From JAHECQ01 sp047638695 (lineage in GTDB: Bacteria > Actinomycetota > Acidimicrobiia > Acidimicrobiales > SZUA-35): a stretch of DNA of 13,018 bases. The stretch is from assembly GCA_047638695.1 (NCBI GenBank), contig JBLINY010000122.1, forward strand, positions 1 through 13,018, read 5' to 3'. Within the stretch, counting starts at the first letter, position 1; every line of letters starts with the position of its first letter. Position numbers and translations under genes: made by a program. Below, piece after piece: positions 7,376 to 13,018 of this stretch. The notes under the pieces were generated by a model. That model was not told the origin of the DNA. It did no database searches and saw only the letters and a program-made list of their open reading frames with translations.

Positions 7376-7404
7376 TGCTCGCCTAATCAGTGCTCGCCTA
7401 ATCA
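7376..7404. repeat. 15-bp tandem duplication spanning the lipoprotein stop codon
   Basis: TGCTCGCCTAATCA occurs at 7376-7389 and again at 7391-7404, a period of 15 bases. On the minus strand both copies contain GAT-TAG in the same frame, so the lipoprotein gene ends with its TAG (7398-7400) and a second in-frame TAG five codons later (7383-7385). It looks like a recent slippage duplication of the gene's end in the gap before the epimerase gene. Confidence 0.8.
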
Positions 7405-8288
7405 TTCACAACTGACTGTGGCACTTCAACAACGACGCCGCCGAACTGCTCAACTTCCCATACCAGTTGGTAGCGACTGATGTCGTCGCCTTCGCTGAAG
7501 CCGCGAGCAGCGAGGCCGGCGATGAGCGGGAGATAGTTGATGCTGATTCGACGTGTGACGCCGTCGGAGTCGATCCAGACGTCGACCGCGGTCGTCGCGG
7601 TAGCTTGCTCGCGACCGAATCCGGCTGCCGAGAGATACCCCAACACCTCGCTGGGCAAGAACGGGGTCACCTCAGTGACCGGAGCCGGGATGCGGTATTG
7701 GGTGGTTGGTTCGCCAGCGATTGTGGTGTCGCCTATCTCGCCGACCTGGGCTGCCTGAGTGCTGTCGCCGACCAGCGCAGCGTTGAGGATGGTCACTGTG
7801 CCGCTGGCGTCGGGGCCTTCGCCCGCAACGGAGTCGAGTGGCCTCCATGGGCCTTCGGTTCCGCTGCCGATATCGATTCGAATGAACGCCTCGTCCCCGT
7901 TGATCACCACGAGAAGGCGGGCTGCTGTGTCGACCATTGTCGCAGCGGTGAAATCCGTGAGTCCCTCGCCGGTGGTCGCCACTTCAAGCGCGGCTCGATG
8001 GACCGCCCCGTCGTAGATGCCGCGGGTGACCTGCTGATAGGGGAGGCCTTGGCGGTCCTCGGAGATCAGGGTCAGGGTGTAGGAGAACGGCGAGCGGCCC
8101 CGCGTGAAAGAAGGGGTTTGGCTCAGCAGTTGCGATGGTGTTCTTGGGTCTTCCTCGGTTGGTGCATCGTCGCCACTACTGCAGCCGATTGCGATCAAGG
8201 CCATTGCGCAAACAACAGCGACCGCCCGCAGGCAGACCCGGTCTGATCGACTGGGGCGACGGCGGGTTCGGAGCGTGTGGGGAATCAC
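7398..8288 (-). CDS. Secreted lipoprotein, LprG/LppX-like
   Basis: This 296-residue protein has a basic N-terminus, a hydrophobic stretch (RAVAVVCAMALIAIG) and a lipobox ending at Cys36 (LIAIGCSS), then a Ser/Asp/Pro-rich tether. This marks an exported lipoprotein anchored to the outer face of the membrane. The mature part alternates amphipathic strands (FSYTLTLISED, RLLVVINGDEAFIRIDI, TQYRIPAPV, AVDVWIDSDGVTRRISINY, YQLVWEVEQFG). This pattern, and the closing V-V-V-E-V-P segment, resemble the LppX/LprA/LprG family, whose half-barrels carry lipids in mycobacteria. Here the family call rests on pattern, not a clear motif. The assigned start is a GTG with no evident ribosome binding site, so the N-terminus could be shorter. 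It is the first gene of a probable two-gene minus-strand unit with the epimerase and is divergent from the CoA operon. Confidence 0.78.
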   Translation of the reverse strand: MIPHTLRTRRRPSRSDRVCLRAVAVVCAMALIAIGCSSGDDAPTEEDPRTPSQLLSQTPSFTRGRSPFSYTLTLISEDRQGLPYQQVTRGIYDGAVHRAALEVATTGEGLTDFTAATMVDTAARLLVVINGDEAFIRIDIGSGTEGPWRPLDSVAGEGPDASGTVTILNAALVGDSTQAAQVGEIGDTTIAGEPTTQYRIPAPVTEVTPFLPSEVLGYLSAAGFGREQATATTAVDVWIDSDGVTRRISINYLPLIAGLAARGFSEGDDISRYQLVWEVEQFGGVVVEVPQSVVND

Positions 8289-8380
8289 CAGAGCAGCATA
8301 CGGCCGCCGTCTGGAATGAACGGCCGAGCATCAGGTACCGTAGGGCTACCTTTTGGCTGTCTGTATGGGGGAAAATAACT

Positions 8381-8620
8381 GTGGCAACGAAAGCCGGCGA
8401 ACGGCTCGATTTCGATGGTGTTCAAGTCATCGTCACCAAGGGCGGCGAGGGCGATATCTCGGCGTCTCCTGGGGGCGAAGGCCTCAAGGTCGGCAAGCGC
8501 TACAACGATGAGGACACTGGCATTGAGGTGCTGGTGACCAAGCCGGGCGCCATCACCTTGCAATGCAACGGCAAGGACATGGCGTTGCAGGAGCCCAAGA
8601 AGACCAAGTCTGCCGACTGA
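8381..8620 (+). CDS. Small conserved-type protein with two internal repeats
   Basis: This 79-residue soluble protein begins at GTG, eight bases after GGGGG (8367-8371); no other in-frame start fits. Two halves repeat with a 34-residue period: VQVIVTKGGEGDIS at 14-27 and IEVLVTKPGAITLQ at 48-61. Between them is GLKVGKRYNDEDTG (34-47). The GKRY...G(I)EVLVTK...G pattern recalls small desulforedoxin-like (desulfoferrodoxin N-terminal) domains of actinobacteria. The only Cys is Cys62, so the four-Cys iron site is absent. The C-terminus is Lys-rich (EPKKTKSAD). The gene lies nine bases before a crotonase gene and leads the CoA-transferase/crotonase cluster, so it is likely part of the same operon. 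I do not know its function; a binding or scaffolding role is possible. Confidence 0.75.
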   Translation: MATKAGERLDFDGVQVIVTKGGEGDISASPGGEGLKVGKRYNDEDTGIEVLVTKPGAITLQCNGKDMALQEPKKTKSAD

Positions 8621-8629
8621 ATCGGCCCT

Positions 8630-9379
8630 ATGTCGATGGCTACCAACGACATCGACATAGACATCGAGCGCTCCAATGAGGGGCGCGTAGCAAGAATACG
8701 GCTTCCGGGCGGCGCGTTTGGATTGTCCCAAGCGGCCGGGCTGAGCAGAGTTGCCGAAGATCTGGTTGATGACCGCGACGTACGCGTCGTGGTCATTACC
8801 GCGTCCGATATCGATTTCTGTTCCGGCGCAGCCGACGATCTTGACCGATACGAGGTGTCGCCGGACCCAGCGTCGGCCCTTGCCCGCATCCGTGTGCCGA
8901 TCGTTGCCGGGGTGACGGGAAAATGTCGTTCAGTCGGAGTTGAGCTGCTCCTCGTTGCCGATATTCGCATCTGCGATCTCGGCGCGACGTTTGCGATCGC
9001 CGACCTGCACGACGGCCAGTTGCCGGCGTGGGGCGGCACCCAACGTCTCCCCCGGGCTGTTGGAACCGCCCGCGCCACAGCGATGTTGTTGCTGGGCGAC
9101 GCAATCGATGGGCCCGCGGCCGCTGAGTGGGGTCTTGTTCACGAGGCGACATCTGATGTTGATGCTGCTGTGGAGAGCACCCTCGAACAGTTGGCGGGAA
9201 CCGGCCCCCTCGCTCTCGAGTTCGCCAAGGAAGCAGTCCACCGGGGGAGCGAGCTGCCGCTACGAGACGGGCTGCGCCTTGAAGGCGACCTCAACCACCA
9301 GCTCGCGGCGACTGAAGACAGGGCCGAAGGTTTGGTTGCCTTCTTCGAGAAGCGTCCGCCCGATTTCTCGGGGAGGTGA
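8630..9379 (+). CDS. Crotonase-fold protein with altered active site (enoyl-CoA hydratase family)
   Basis: This 249-residue protein has the crotonase fold. A degenerate oxyanion-hole segment DFCSGAADDL lies at 62-71 (the family form is FSAGADL). The core is GKCRSVGVELLLVADIRI (97-114) and the GGTQRLPRAVG motif follows at 135-145. The first catalytic Glu of enoyl-CoA hydratases is present as Glu105. The second, normally in a Pro-Glu pair, is replaced by Ala-Asp (FAIAD, Asp125). Classical hydratase activity is therefore uncertain, and the protein might act as an isomerase, hydrolase, or partner of the second crotonase downstream. The ATG at 8630 lacks a strong ribosome binding site and a second ATG lies two codons later. 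Its stop overlaps the GTG candidate of the next gene, and the very strong ribosome binding site for that gene is inside this one. Confidence 0.88.
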   Translation: MSMATNDIDIDIERSNEGRVARIRLPGGAFGLSQAAGLSRVAEDLVDDRDVRVVVITASDIDFCSGAADDLDRYEVSPDPASALARIRVPIVAGVTGKCRSVGVELLLVADIRICDLGATFAIADLHDGQLPAWGGTQRLPRAVGTARATAMLLLGDAIDGPAAAEWGLVHEATSDVDAAVESTLEQLAGTGPLALEFAKEAVHRGSELPLRDGLRLEGDLNHQLAATEDRAEGLVAFFEKRPPDFSGR

Positions 9380-9381
9380 TC
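9372..9381 (+). promoter_or_regulatory. Exceptionally strong ribosome binding site before a TTG start
   Basis: GGAGGTGATC is fully complementary over ten bases to the 3' end of bacterial 16S rRNA (GATCACCTCC). GGAGG is followed by five bases and then TTG at 9382, which is good spacing. The GTG at 9376 lies inside this site and is too close to use it. The site therefore favours TTG as the true start of the downstream CoA-transferase. Confidence 0.7.
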
Positions 9382-10464
9382 TTGCAGTCCATCGGGGTTC
9401 CACGTCTGACGGTCGCTTTGGCGGGTGAATACGCGGCTGCTTATGCCGCCCGGATCGGCCGATCTGTGCCCGGGGCCATGGTCGACTCCCTGACCTACCT
9501 GCCGTTCTTCTGTCATCCGAATCCGGGACGGCCGGCTGCGCCGATGACGTGGGGTAACGGTGCGCTCTGTGTCGACCTCGGCCCTGACGACGCTGAGACG
9601 TGGGCCAACTTCGTCGCACACGGCGATCCCGGCGAGGACGTCGACGAGGCTGCGGCGGCCGCCCAGGAGTGGCGGCTGCCTGTCACTCCGTTCCGCTTGC
9701 CGCGACAAGTCCCGCCAGATGGCCTCGCAGCGGTGCGCGATGTTTCAGTAGCCGCTGATCACAGCCCCATTTCTCTCGAAGGCGTGCGTGTGCTGGACCT
9801 CACATCGATGTGGGCCGGGCCGCTGTGCACCGGCCTGTTGGCCGGGGCGGGAGCCACGGTGATCAAGATCGAGCCGATGAATCGACCCGATGGCTTGCGC
9901 TACGGCGACGGCGACCATGGGCTTGGTCTGTCGCCGATGTTTAGGGCTCTGAACTCCCGCAAGGTCAGCGTGCCGTGGAATCTCGAACATTCCGAAGATC
10001 GTGAAGCGTTCAATCGCGAAGTGAAACGATGCGATCTCGTTGTCACATCACTTTCACCTCGAGCCATCGACAATCTGACGATCACTCATGGCGACCTGAA
10101 GGAAGTGAACCCGTCGCTGCGAACTCTCGCGGTCACAGCGTTCGCCGCTGGCAGCCCTGAGGCCGACTGGATTGCGTACGGGCCTGGTGTTCACGCTGCG
10201 CTCGGTCTCGGATGGGACGGCGCCCGTCATCATGCGCCCGCCTTGTCGTATCCCGACCCGCTCGCTGGGTTGATGGCGGCGTCGGTTGCGGTTGACCAAC
10301 TCACAGGCATCGCTGGCGCTGACGAGCGGGTCTCGCTCGCCGAAGCTGCCGCTCCTCTCGCTGCCGAGAAACCTCCTTTTGAGCTCACGGACACGGCAGT
10401 ATTGAACGAGATGTGGCGGGGTCAGCCGAGCGACGGCCTCCGCCATCTCCTGGAGCTCTCGTGA
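9382..10464 (+). CDS. Class III CoA-transferase-like protein with unusual domain order
   Basis: This 360-residue protein has a recognisable CaiB/BaiF large-domain core from about 131 to 325: LEGVRVLDLTSMWAGPLCTG, AGAGATVIKIEPMNRPDG and SYPDPLAGLMAA, with Asp292 at the expected catalytic aspartate position. The usual small domain after this core is missing; the protein stops about 35 residues later. Instead there are about 130 residues in front. Two stretches there, ALCVDLGPDDAETWANFV (61-78) and EAAAAAQEWRLPVTPFR (89-105), faintly resemble small-domain segments of other family members. This looks like a small-domain-first order, as if cut from the middle of a tandem enzyme. The start is taken as TTG because of the strong ribosome binding site; a GTG at 9376 is the alternative. 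The stop overlaps the next gene's GTG by four bases (GTGA). Likely role: CoA transfer, or an inactive partner subunit. Confidence 0.8.
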   Translation: MQSIGVPRLTVALAGEYAAAYAARIGRSVPGAMVDSLTYLPFFCHPNPGRPAAPMTWGNGALCVDLGPDDAETWANFVAHGDPGEDVDEAAAAAQEWRLPVTPFRLPRQVPPDGLAAVRDVSVAADHSPISLEGVRVLDLTSMWAGPLCTGLLAGAGATVIKIEPMNRPDGLRYGDGDHGLGLSPMFRALNSRKVSVPWNLEHSEDREAFNREVKRCDLVVTSLSPRAIDNLTITHGDLKEVNPSLRTLAVTAFAAGSPEADWIAYGPGVHAALGLGWDGARHHAPALSYPDPLAGLMAASVAVDQLTGIAGADERVSLAEAAAPLAAEKPPFELTDTAVLNEMWRGQPSDGLRHLLELS

Positions 10465-11162
10465 GCAGCGACCGGGTCCTGCTTGAAGTCGACGATGTCG
10501 GCATCGCTACGGTGACACTGCAGCATCCGCCGCTCAACATCTATGACCTCGAGATGCGGGATGCCCTGATCGAAGCGGTCATCGCGATTCGCGACATGCC
10601 CATGGTGCGGGCCCTGCTGCTGAGGGCCGAGGGTCGACATTTCTCTGCGGGTGCCGATCTCAGCGAGTTCGGTAGCGCGTCGTCAATTCATGAAGCCAGG
10701 CGAATTCGATGGGACCGTGATCCGTGGATTCCCTTGCTGAACCTGTCGGTGCCAAGCGTGGCTGCGCTACATGGCTACACGGTTGGATCAGGCATGGAGA
10801 TGGCCATGTTGTGCGACATCCGTGTGGCATCGCCGGATCTCCAGATCGGTCTGCCGGAAACGAAACTTGGCATGCTGCCCGCTGCTGGAGGGACTCAGAG
10901 TCTCACCCGCGCCATCGGCCCCCACGCGGCCTCGCCGATCGTGTTCACCGCCCGCAATCTCGACGCTCAGGAAGCCCTGCGCCGCGGCATTGTGTGGAGC
11001 GTCGCTGACGATGTGGAGGCTGAGGCTCGTCGAGTGGTCGAACGTCTCGCGACCATCGACCCTCAGGTAGCTCGCGCCGCTCGACGATGTTTGCAGAGCG
11101 CAGGCGATCTTCCGCTTGAAGCGGGTCTGGCCGTCGAACGCCGGCTGAGCAAGCTTGCTTGA
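10461..11162 (+). CDS. Enoyl-CoA hydratase/isomerase (crotonase family)
   Basis: This 233-residue crotonase has an intact active-site pattern: FSAGADLSEF at 61-70 (oxyanion hole), LHGYTVGSGMEMAMLCDIRV (103-122) with catalytic Glu113, and LPETKLGMLPAAGGTQSLTR (131-150) with the second catalytic Glu133. It therefore can be expected to hydrate a trans-2-enoyl-CoA, or to act as a related isomerase; the C-terminal region that sets specificity gives no clear clue. It is slightly shorter than the usual 255-265 residues. The GTG start overlaps the preceding CoA-transferase stop, with GGAG five bases upstream (10452-10455). A longer in-frame opening from ATG 10413 would lie inside the previous gene and is unlikely. 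Unlike the first crotonase of the cluster, both Glu residues are kept, so this is the better candidate for the real hydratase. Confidence 0.92.
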   Translation: MSSDRVLLEVDDVGIATVTLQHPPLNIYDLEMRDALIEAVIAIRDMPMVRALLLRAEGRHFSAGADLSEFGSASSIHEARRIRWDRDPWIPLLNLSVPSVAALHGYTVGSGMEMAMLCDIRVASPDLQIGLPETKLGMLPAAGGTQSLTRAIGPHAASPIVFTARNLDAQEALRRGIVWSVADDVEAEARRVVERLATIDPQVARAARRCLQSAGDLPLEAGLAVERRLSKLA

Positions 11163-11188
11163 TCCAAATCTCAACTACGGAGTTTCAG

Positions 11189-11797
11189 ATGGCTGACCCC
11201 CTGTTTCAGGCGCCGACTCTGCTCGTGAGCCAGAAAGCCAAGCTCATTGAACTGCAGAATGAGTACGCAGTTCTCGATGTTGATGCCAACCAGATCGGCG
11301 CGGTACGTCAAGTCGGGCAGACCAACCTCAAGAAGGTCGCACGGTTGGTCTCGAGCCTGGACCAGTTCATGACCCATGAACTTGAGGTTGTTGATGCTTC
11401 TGGTGCGGTGCGGTTGAAACTGGTGCGCCCACGAAAGTTCCGCAAATCAAAGGTCGAGGTGTACGCCCCAAACGGCGCGCTGATCGGCCGCATCGTGCAA
11501 TTGAACATGATTGGCAAGATTCGATTTGCCCTCGAGGACGGCCAAGGCAACCAGATTGGCAGCCTTAACGGGCAGAACTGGCGGGCTTGGAACTTCTCGA
11601 TCGAAGACGGCAACGGTGCCGAAATCGCCACCATCAACAAGACGTGGGAGGGTTTGGCCAAGACACTGTTCACCACTGCGGACAACTACCGGGTCGAACG
11701 CAATGTCATTTCAGCAGAACCGCTCAACAGCCTCGTGCTCGCGGCGGCGCTCGCTGTTGATACCGCGCTCAAGCAGGACGCCCGAGGTCTGGGCTGA
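11189..11797 (+). CDS. Scramblase-like / LURP-one-related protein
   Basis: This 202-residue protein is made mostly of beta strands, in the repeating pattern of the phospholipid-scramblase / LURP-one-related (LOR, tubby-like) family. It shows KLIELQNEYAVLDVDANQIG, then VRQVGQTNLKKVAR, HELEVVDASGAVRLKLVRP, KFRKSKVEVYAPNGALIGRI, KIRFALEDGQGNQIGSLNG and NFSIEDGNGAEIATINKTWE. The C-terminal stretch SLVLAAALAVDTALKQDA is a hydrophobic helix that could touch the membrane; tubby-like folds have such a central helix. The repeated D-x-x-G/N-x-x-I/L-G pattern is the family's hallmark. The function of bacterial members is not established; lipid binding is plausible. The start at ATG 11189 has GGAG six bases upstream, better than a TTG ten codons earlier. 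It follows the crotonase by 26 bases and ends the operon. Confidence 0.8.
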   Translation: MADPLFQAPTLLVSQKAKLIELQNEYAVLDVDANQIGAVRQVGQTNLKKVARLVSSLDQFMTHELEVVDASGAVRLKLVRPRKFRKSKVEVYAPNGALIGRIVQLNMIGKIRFALEDGQGNQIGSLNGQNWRAWNFSIEDGNGAEIATINKTWEGLAKTLFTTADNYRVERNVISAEPLNSLVLAAALAVDTALKQDARGLG

Positions 11798-11799
11798 GC

Positions 11800-11817
11800 G
11801 GACGAGTAAACTCGTCC
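11800..11817. terminator. Hairpin between convergent genes, possible terminator
   Basis: GGACGAG (11800-11806) and CTCGTCC (11811-11817) form a perfect seven-base-pair stem with a TAAA loop, three bases after the scramblase-like gene's stop. It lies in the 44-base gap before the end of the convergent amidohydrolase gene. No clear T-run follows on either strand, only a loose T-rich stretch near 11826-11844. Termination is likely from position, but not certain. Confidence 0.5.
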
Positions 11818-11841
11818 ACCCGTAATCTTTCAGCTACTTCT

Positions 11842-13017
11842 TTAGCCAATAGGGATGCGGTAGAGCTCGGCTGCGTTGTCCTGCATCACCATTCTGATCA
11901 CATCGTCTGACAACCCGGAGAGGGTGTCTCGCAGGCGTGCATCGTCGCGCGGGTACAGGCACGTTGGGTGCGGGAAGTCGGTTTCGAACATCACGCACTC
12001 GGGTCCAAGGAAGTCGATCGCAGGCTTCACCGTGCTCTGCTCGAACCAGAACGTGCCGTAGAACTGACGTTTGAAGATCTCCGACGGCAGCATCGATAGG
12101 TCGGCAAGCTCGTTCGGAGCGGTCTCGTACATCTGATGATCGAGAATTTCGAGGAAGAACGGCACCCAGCCGATGCCAGACTCGACTGAGACGAACTTGA
12201 GGTCGGGGAAGCGGTCGGGCACTCCAGAGTAGATCATGTTGCCAATGAGACGGGCGTTGCCCATGAACAGGTTCGCTGAGCCCACGGCGAGTTTGCGTTC
12301 CTCGCCGAACGAGGGCCACGGGGCTTTTCCGAAAAAGTCGAGGTTTCCTTTTGAAGAGCCGATGTGAAAGTTGACCGGCATCTGAAGGTCGGAGCACGTC
12401 TGCCACACCGGGTCCCATTCGGGCCTGGACATGTCCGGCAGGCCAGCTTCCTCGGGATTGGCACACGTCACGATGCCCCGTAGACCGTTGGCGTGGCATC
12501 GTTCGATCTCCCGAACCGAGGCGTCGAGGTCCCACCAAGGCAGCAACGCCATGCCGAATACGCGCTGACCGGTTGCCTCCTGAAATTCGGCGAGGGCATC
12601 GTTGTAGATCTGCACGCTGACCAGTCGGAGCATGTCATCGTTGGACTTCAGGAAGTTCTGGTTACCGAACCCAGCGACGTTCGGGTACATCACCTGGGCG
12701 TGAATCCCGAGGGTGTCCATCATCTCAACACGGGCCTCGGCGTCGAAGCTTGCGCGGTGGACCATCTCGTTGTCCATGTCGAAGAAGGCCGTACCGGTGA
12801 TCTTCACACCGTCGGGTCCCACCACTGACGAGGCGATCGGCAAACCAATGGGAATGTCCCCGTCGAACCACCAACGCCTTCGCCCGTTGCGTTCGCCCAT
12901 CTGAGGCACCCGGTCGCGGTACTTCGCCGGAGCGCGGGACGTCCAAAGGTCGTAGGGCTCGGACCAATGGGTGTCCGTATCGATGATGCTCAGCCCGTCC
13001 AGAAGTTCTTCCAGCAT
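11842..13017 (-). CDS. Amidohydrolase-2 (ACMSD-like) metal-dependent hydrolase/decarboxylase
   Basis: This 391-residue protein opens with IIDTDTHWSEPYDLW, the form of the N-terminal metal motif (Asp13, Asp15, His17) seen in the actinobacterial branch of the amidohydrolase-2 family. MPVNFHIGSS holds a later metal-ligand His218, and FETDFPHP (344-351) holds the conserved Asp347, with His350 next to it. VSVESGIGWVPFFLE (277-291) is another family block. Relatives include aminocarboxymuconate semialdehyde decarboxylase and gamma-resorcylate decarboxylase, but most actinobacterial members of about 400 residues are untested. Decarboxylation or hydrolysis of an aromatic or ring-cleavage product is possible, not shown. 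The ATG complement is at 13015-13017, one base from the window edge. A start further upstream cannot be excluded, although the motif position suggests the protein is complete. It is convergent with the CoA operon. Confidence 0.9.
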   Translation of the reverse strand: MLEELLDGLSIIDTDTHWSEPYDLWTSRAPAKYRDRVPQMGERNGRRRWWFDGDIPIGLPIASSVVGPDGVKITGTAFFDMDNEMVHRASFDAEARVEMMDTLGIHAQVMYPNVAGFGNQNFLKSNDDMLRLVSVQIYNDALAEFQEATGQRVFGMALLPWWDLDASVREIERCHANGLRGIVTCANPEEAGLPDMSRPEWDPVWQTCSDLQMPVNFHIGSSKGNLDFFGKAPWPSFGEERKLAVGSANLFMGNARLIGNMIYSGVPDRFPDLKFVSVESGIGWVPFFLEILDHQMYETAPNELADLSMLPSEIFKRQFYGTFWFEQSTVKPAIDFLGPECVMFETDFPHPTCLYPRDDARLRDTLSGLSDDVIRMVMQDNAAELYRIPIG

Positions 13018-13018
13018 G

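Noticed and set aside
7467..8246. Plus-strand open frame of about 259 codons opposite the lipoprotein gene
   Set aside because: The minus-strand reading has a signal peptide and lipobox; the plus-strand translation shows no fold or start signal.
8289..8380. Promoter search between the lipoprotein and the small repeat protein genes
   Set aside because: TACCTT at 8346-8351 fits a loose -10 pattern, but no -35 lies at proper distance. The 92-base divergent gap probably holds promoters, yet I cannot place them.
11834..12538. Minus-strand open frame of about 234 codons in a shifted frame of the amidohydrolase-2 gene
   Set aside because: It is a frame shadow of the real gene and lacks any motif.
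1..13018. CRISPR arrays, tRNA or rRNA genes, insertion sequences, integrases, toxin-antitoxin or phage-defence genes
   Set aside because: No regularly spaced repeats, cloverleaf sequences, transposase motifs or defence-type domains were seen on either strand; all long genes are metabolic, envelope or dodecin-type.

Overview
The window is GC-rich bacterial DNA, densely coding, with short intergenic gaps, GTG/TTG as well as ATG starts, and a gene content typical of Actinomycetota. It holds type III CoA-transferases, crotonases, an amidohydrolase-2 protein, a calcium-dodecin-type protein, a Usp-like protein, an LprG-like lipoprotein and a scramblase-like (LURP-one-related) protein. An acidimicrobial (Acidimicrobiia) or related free-living actinobacterium is my best guess. 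This is inferred from gene families, not from a marker gene. I see no rRNA, tRNA, CRISPR array, insertion sequence or phage gene.

Layout. (1) 1-1344: the start of a short-chain dehydrogenase runs off the left edge on the minus strand. Upstream of it, also on the minus strand, is a two-domain protein joining an N-terminal dodecin to a Usp-like domain. A stand-alone dodecin lies divergently, 74 bp away on the plus strand. (2) 1414-6255, plus strand: a 798-residue tandem (double-headed) CaiB/BaiF CoA-transferase, a membrane-anchored DM13-domain protein, and a 569-residue N-acyl-D-amino-acid deacylase-type amidohydrolase. (3) 6241-8288, minus strand: a lipoprotein gene followed by an atypical NAD-dependent epimerase/dehydratase. 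The epimerase 3' end overlaps the convergent amidohydrolase gene by 15 bp. (4) 8381-11797, plus strand: a tight cluster of a 79-residue repeat protein, a crotonase, an unusually organised CoA-transferase, a second crotonase and a scramblase-like protein. The crotonase/CoA-transferase/crotonase genes overlap or nearly touch, so they look translationally coupled. (5) 11842-13017, minus strand: an amidohydrolase-2 (ACMSD-like) enzyme that starts at the right edge.

How the genes may work together. The core is acyl-CoA chemistry: two CoA-transferases could activate an organic acid by moving CoA onto it, crotonases could hydrate or otherwise process the acyl-CoA, and the SDR and amidohydrolases fit breakdown of an unusual carbon source. 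No substrate can be read from the sequence. The parts most worth following up are the dodecin-Usp fusion facing a second dodecin, and the operon in which a small-domain-first CoA-transferase sits between two crotonases, one with a changed active site.
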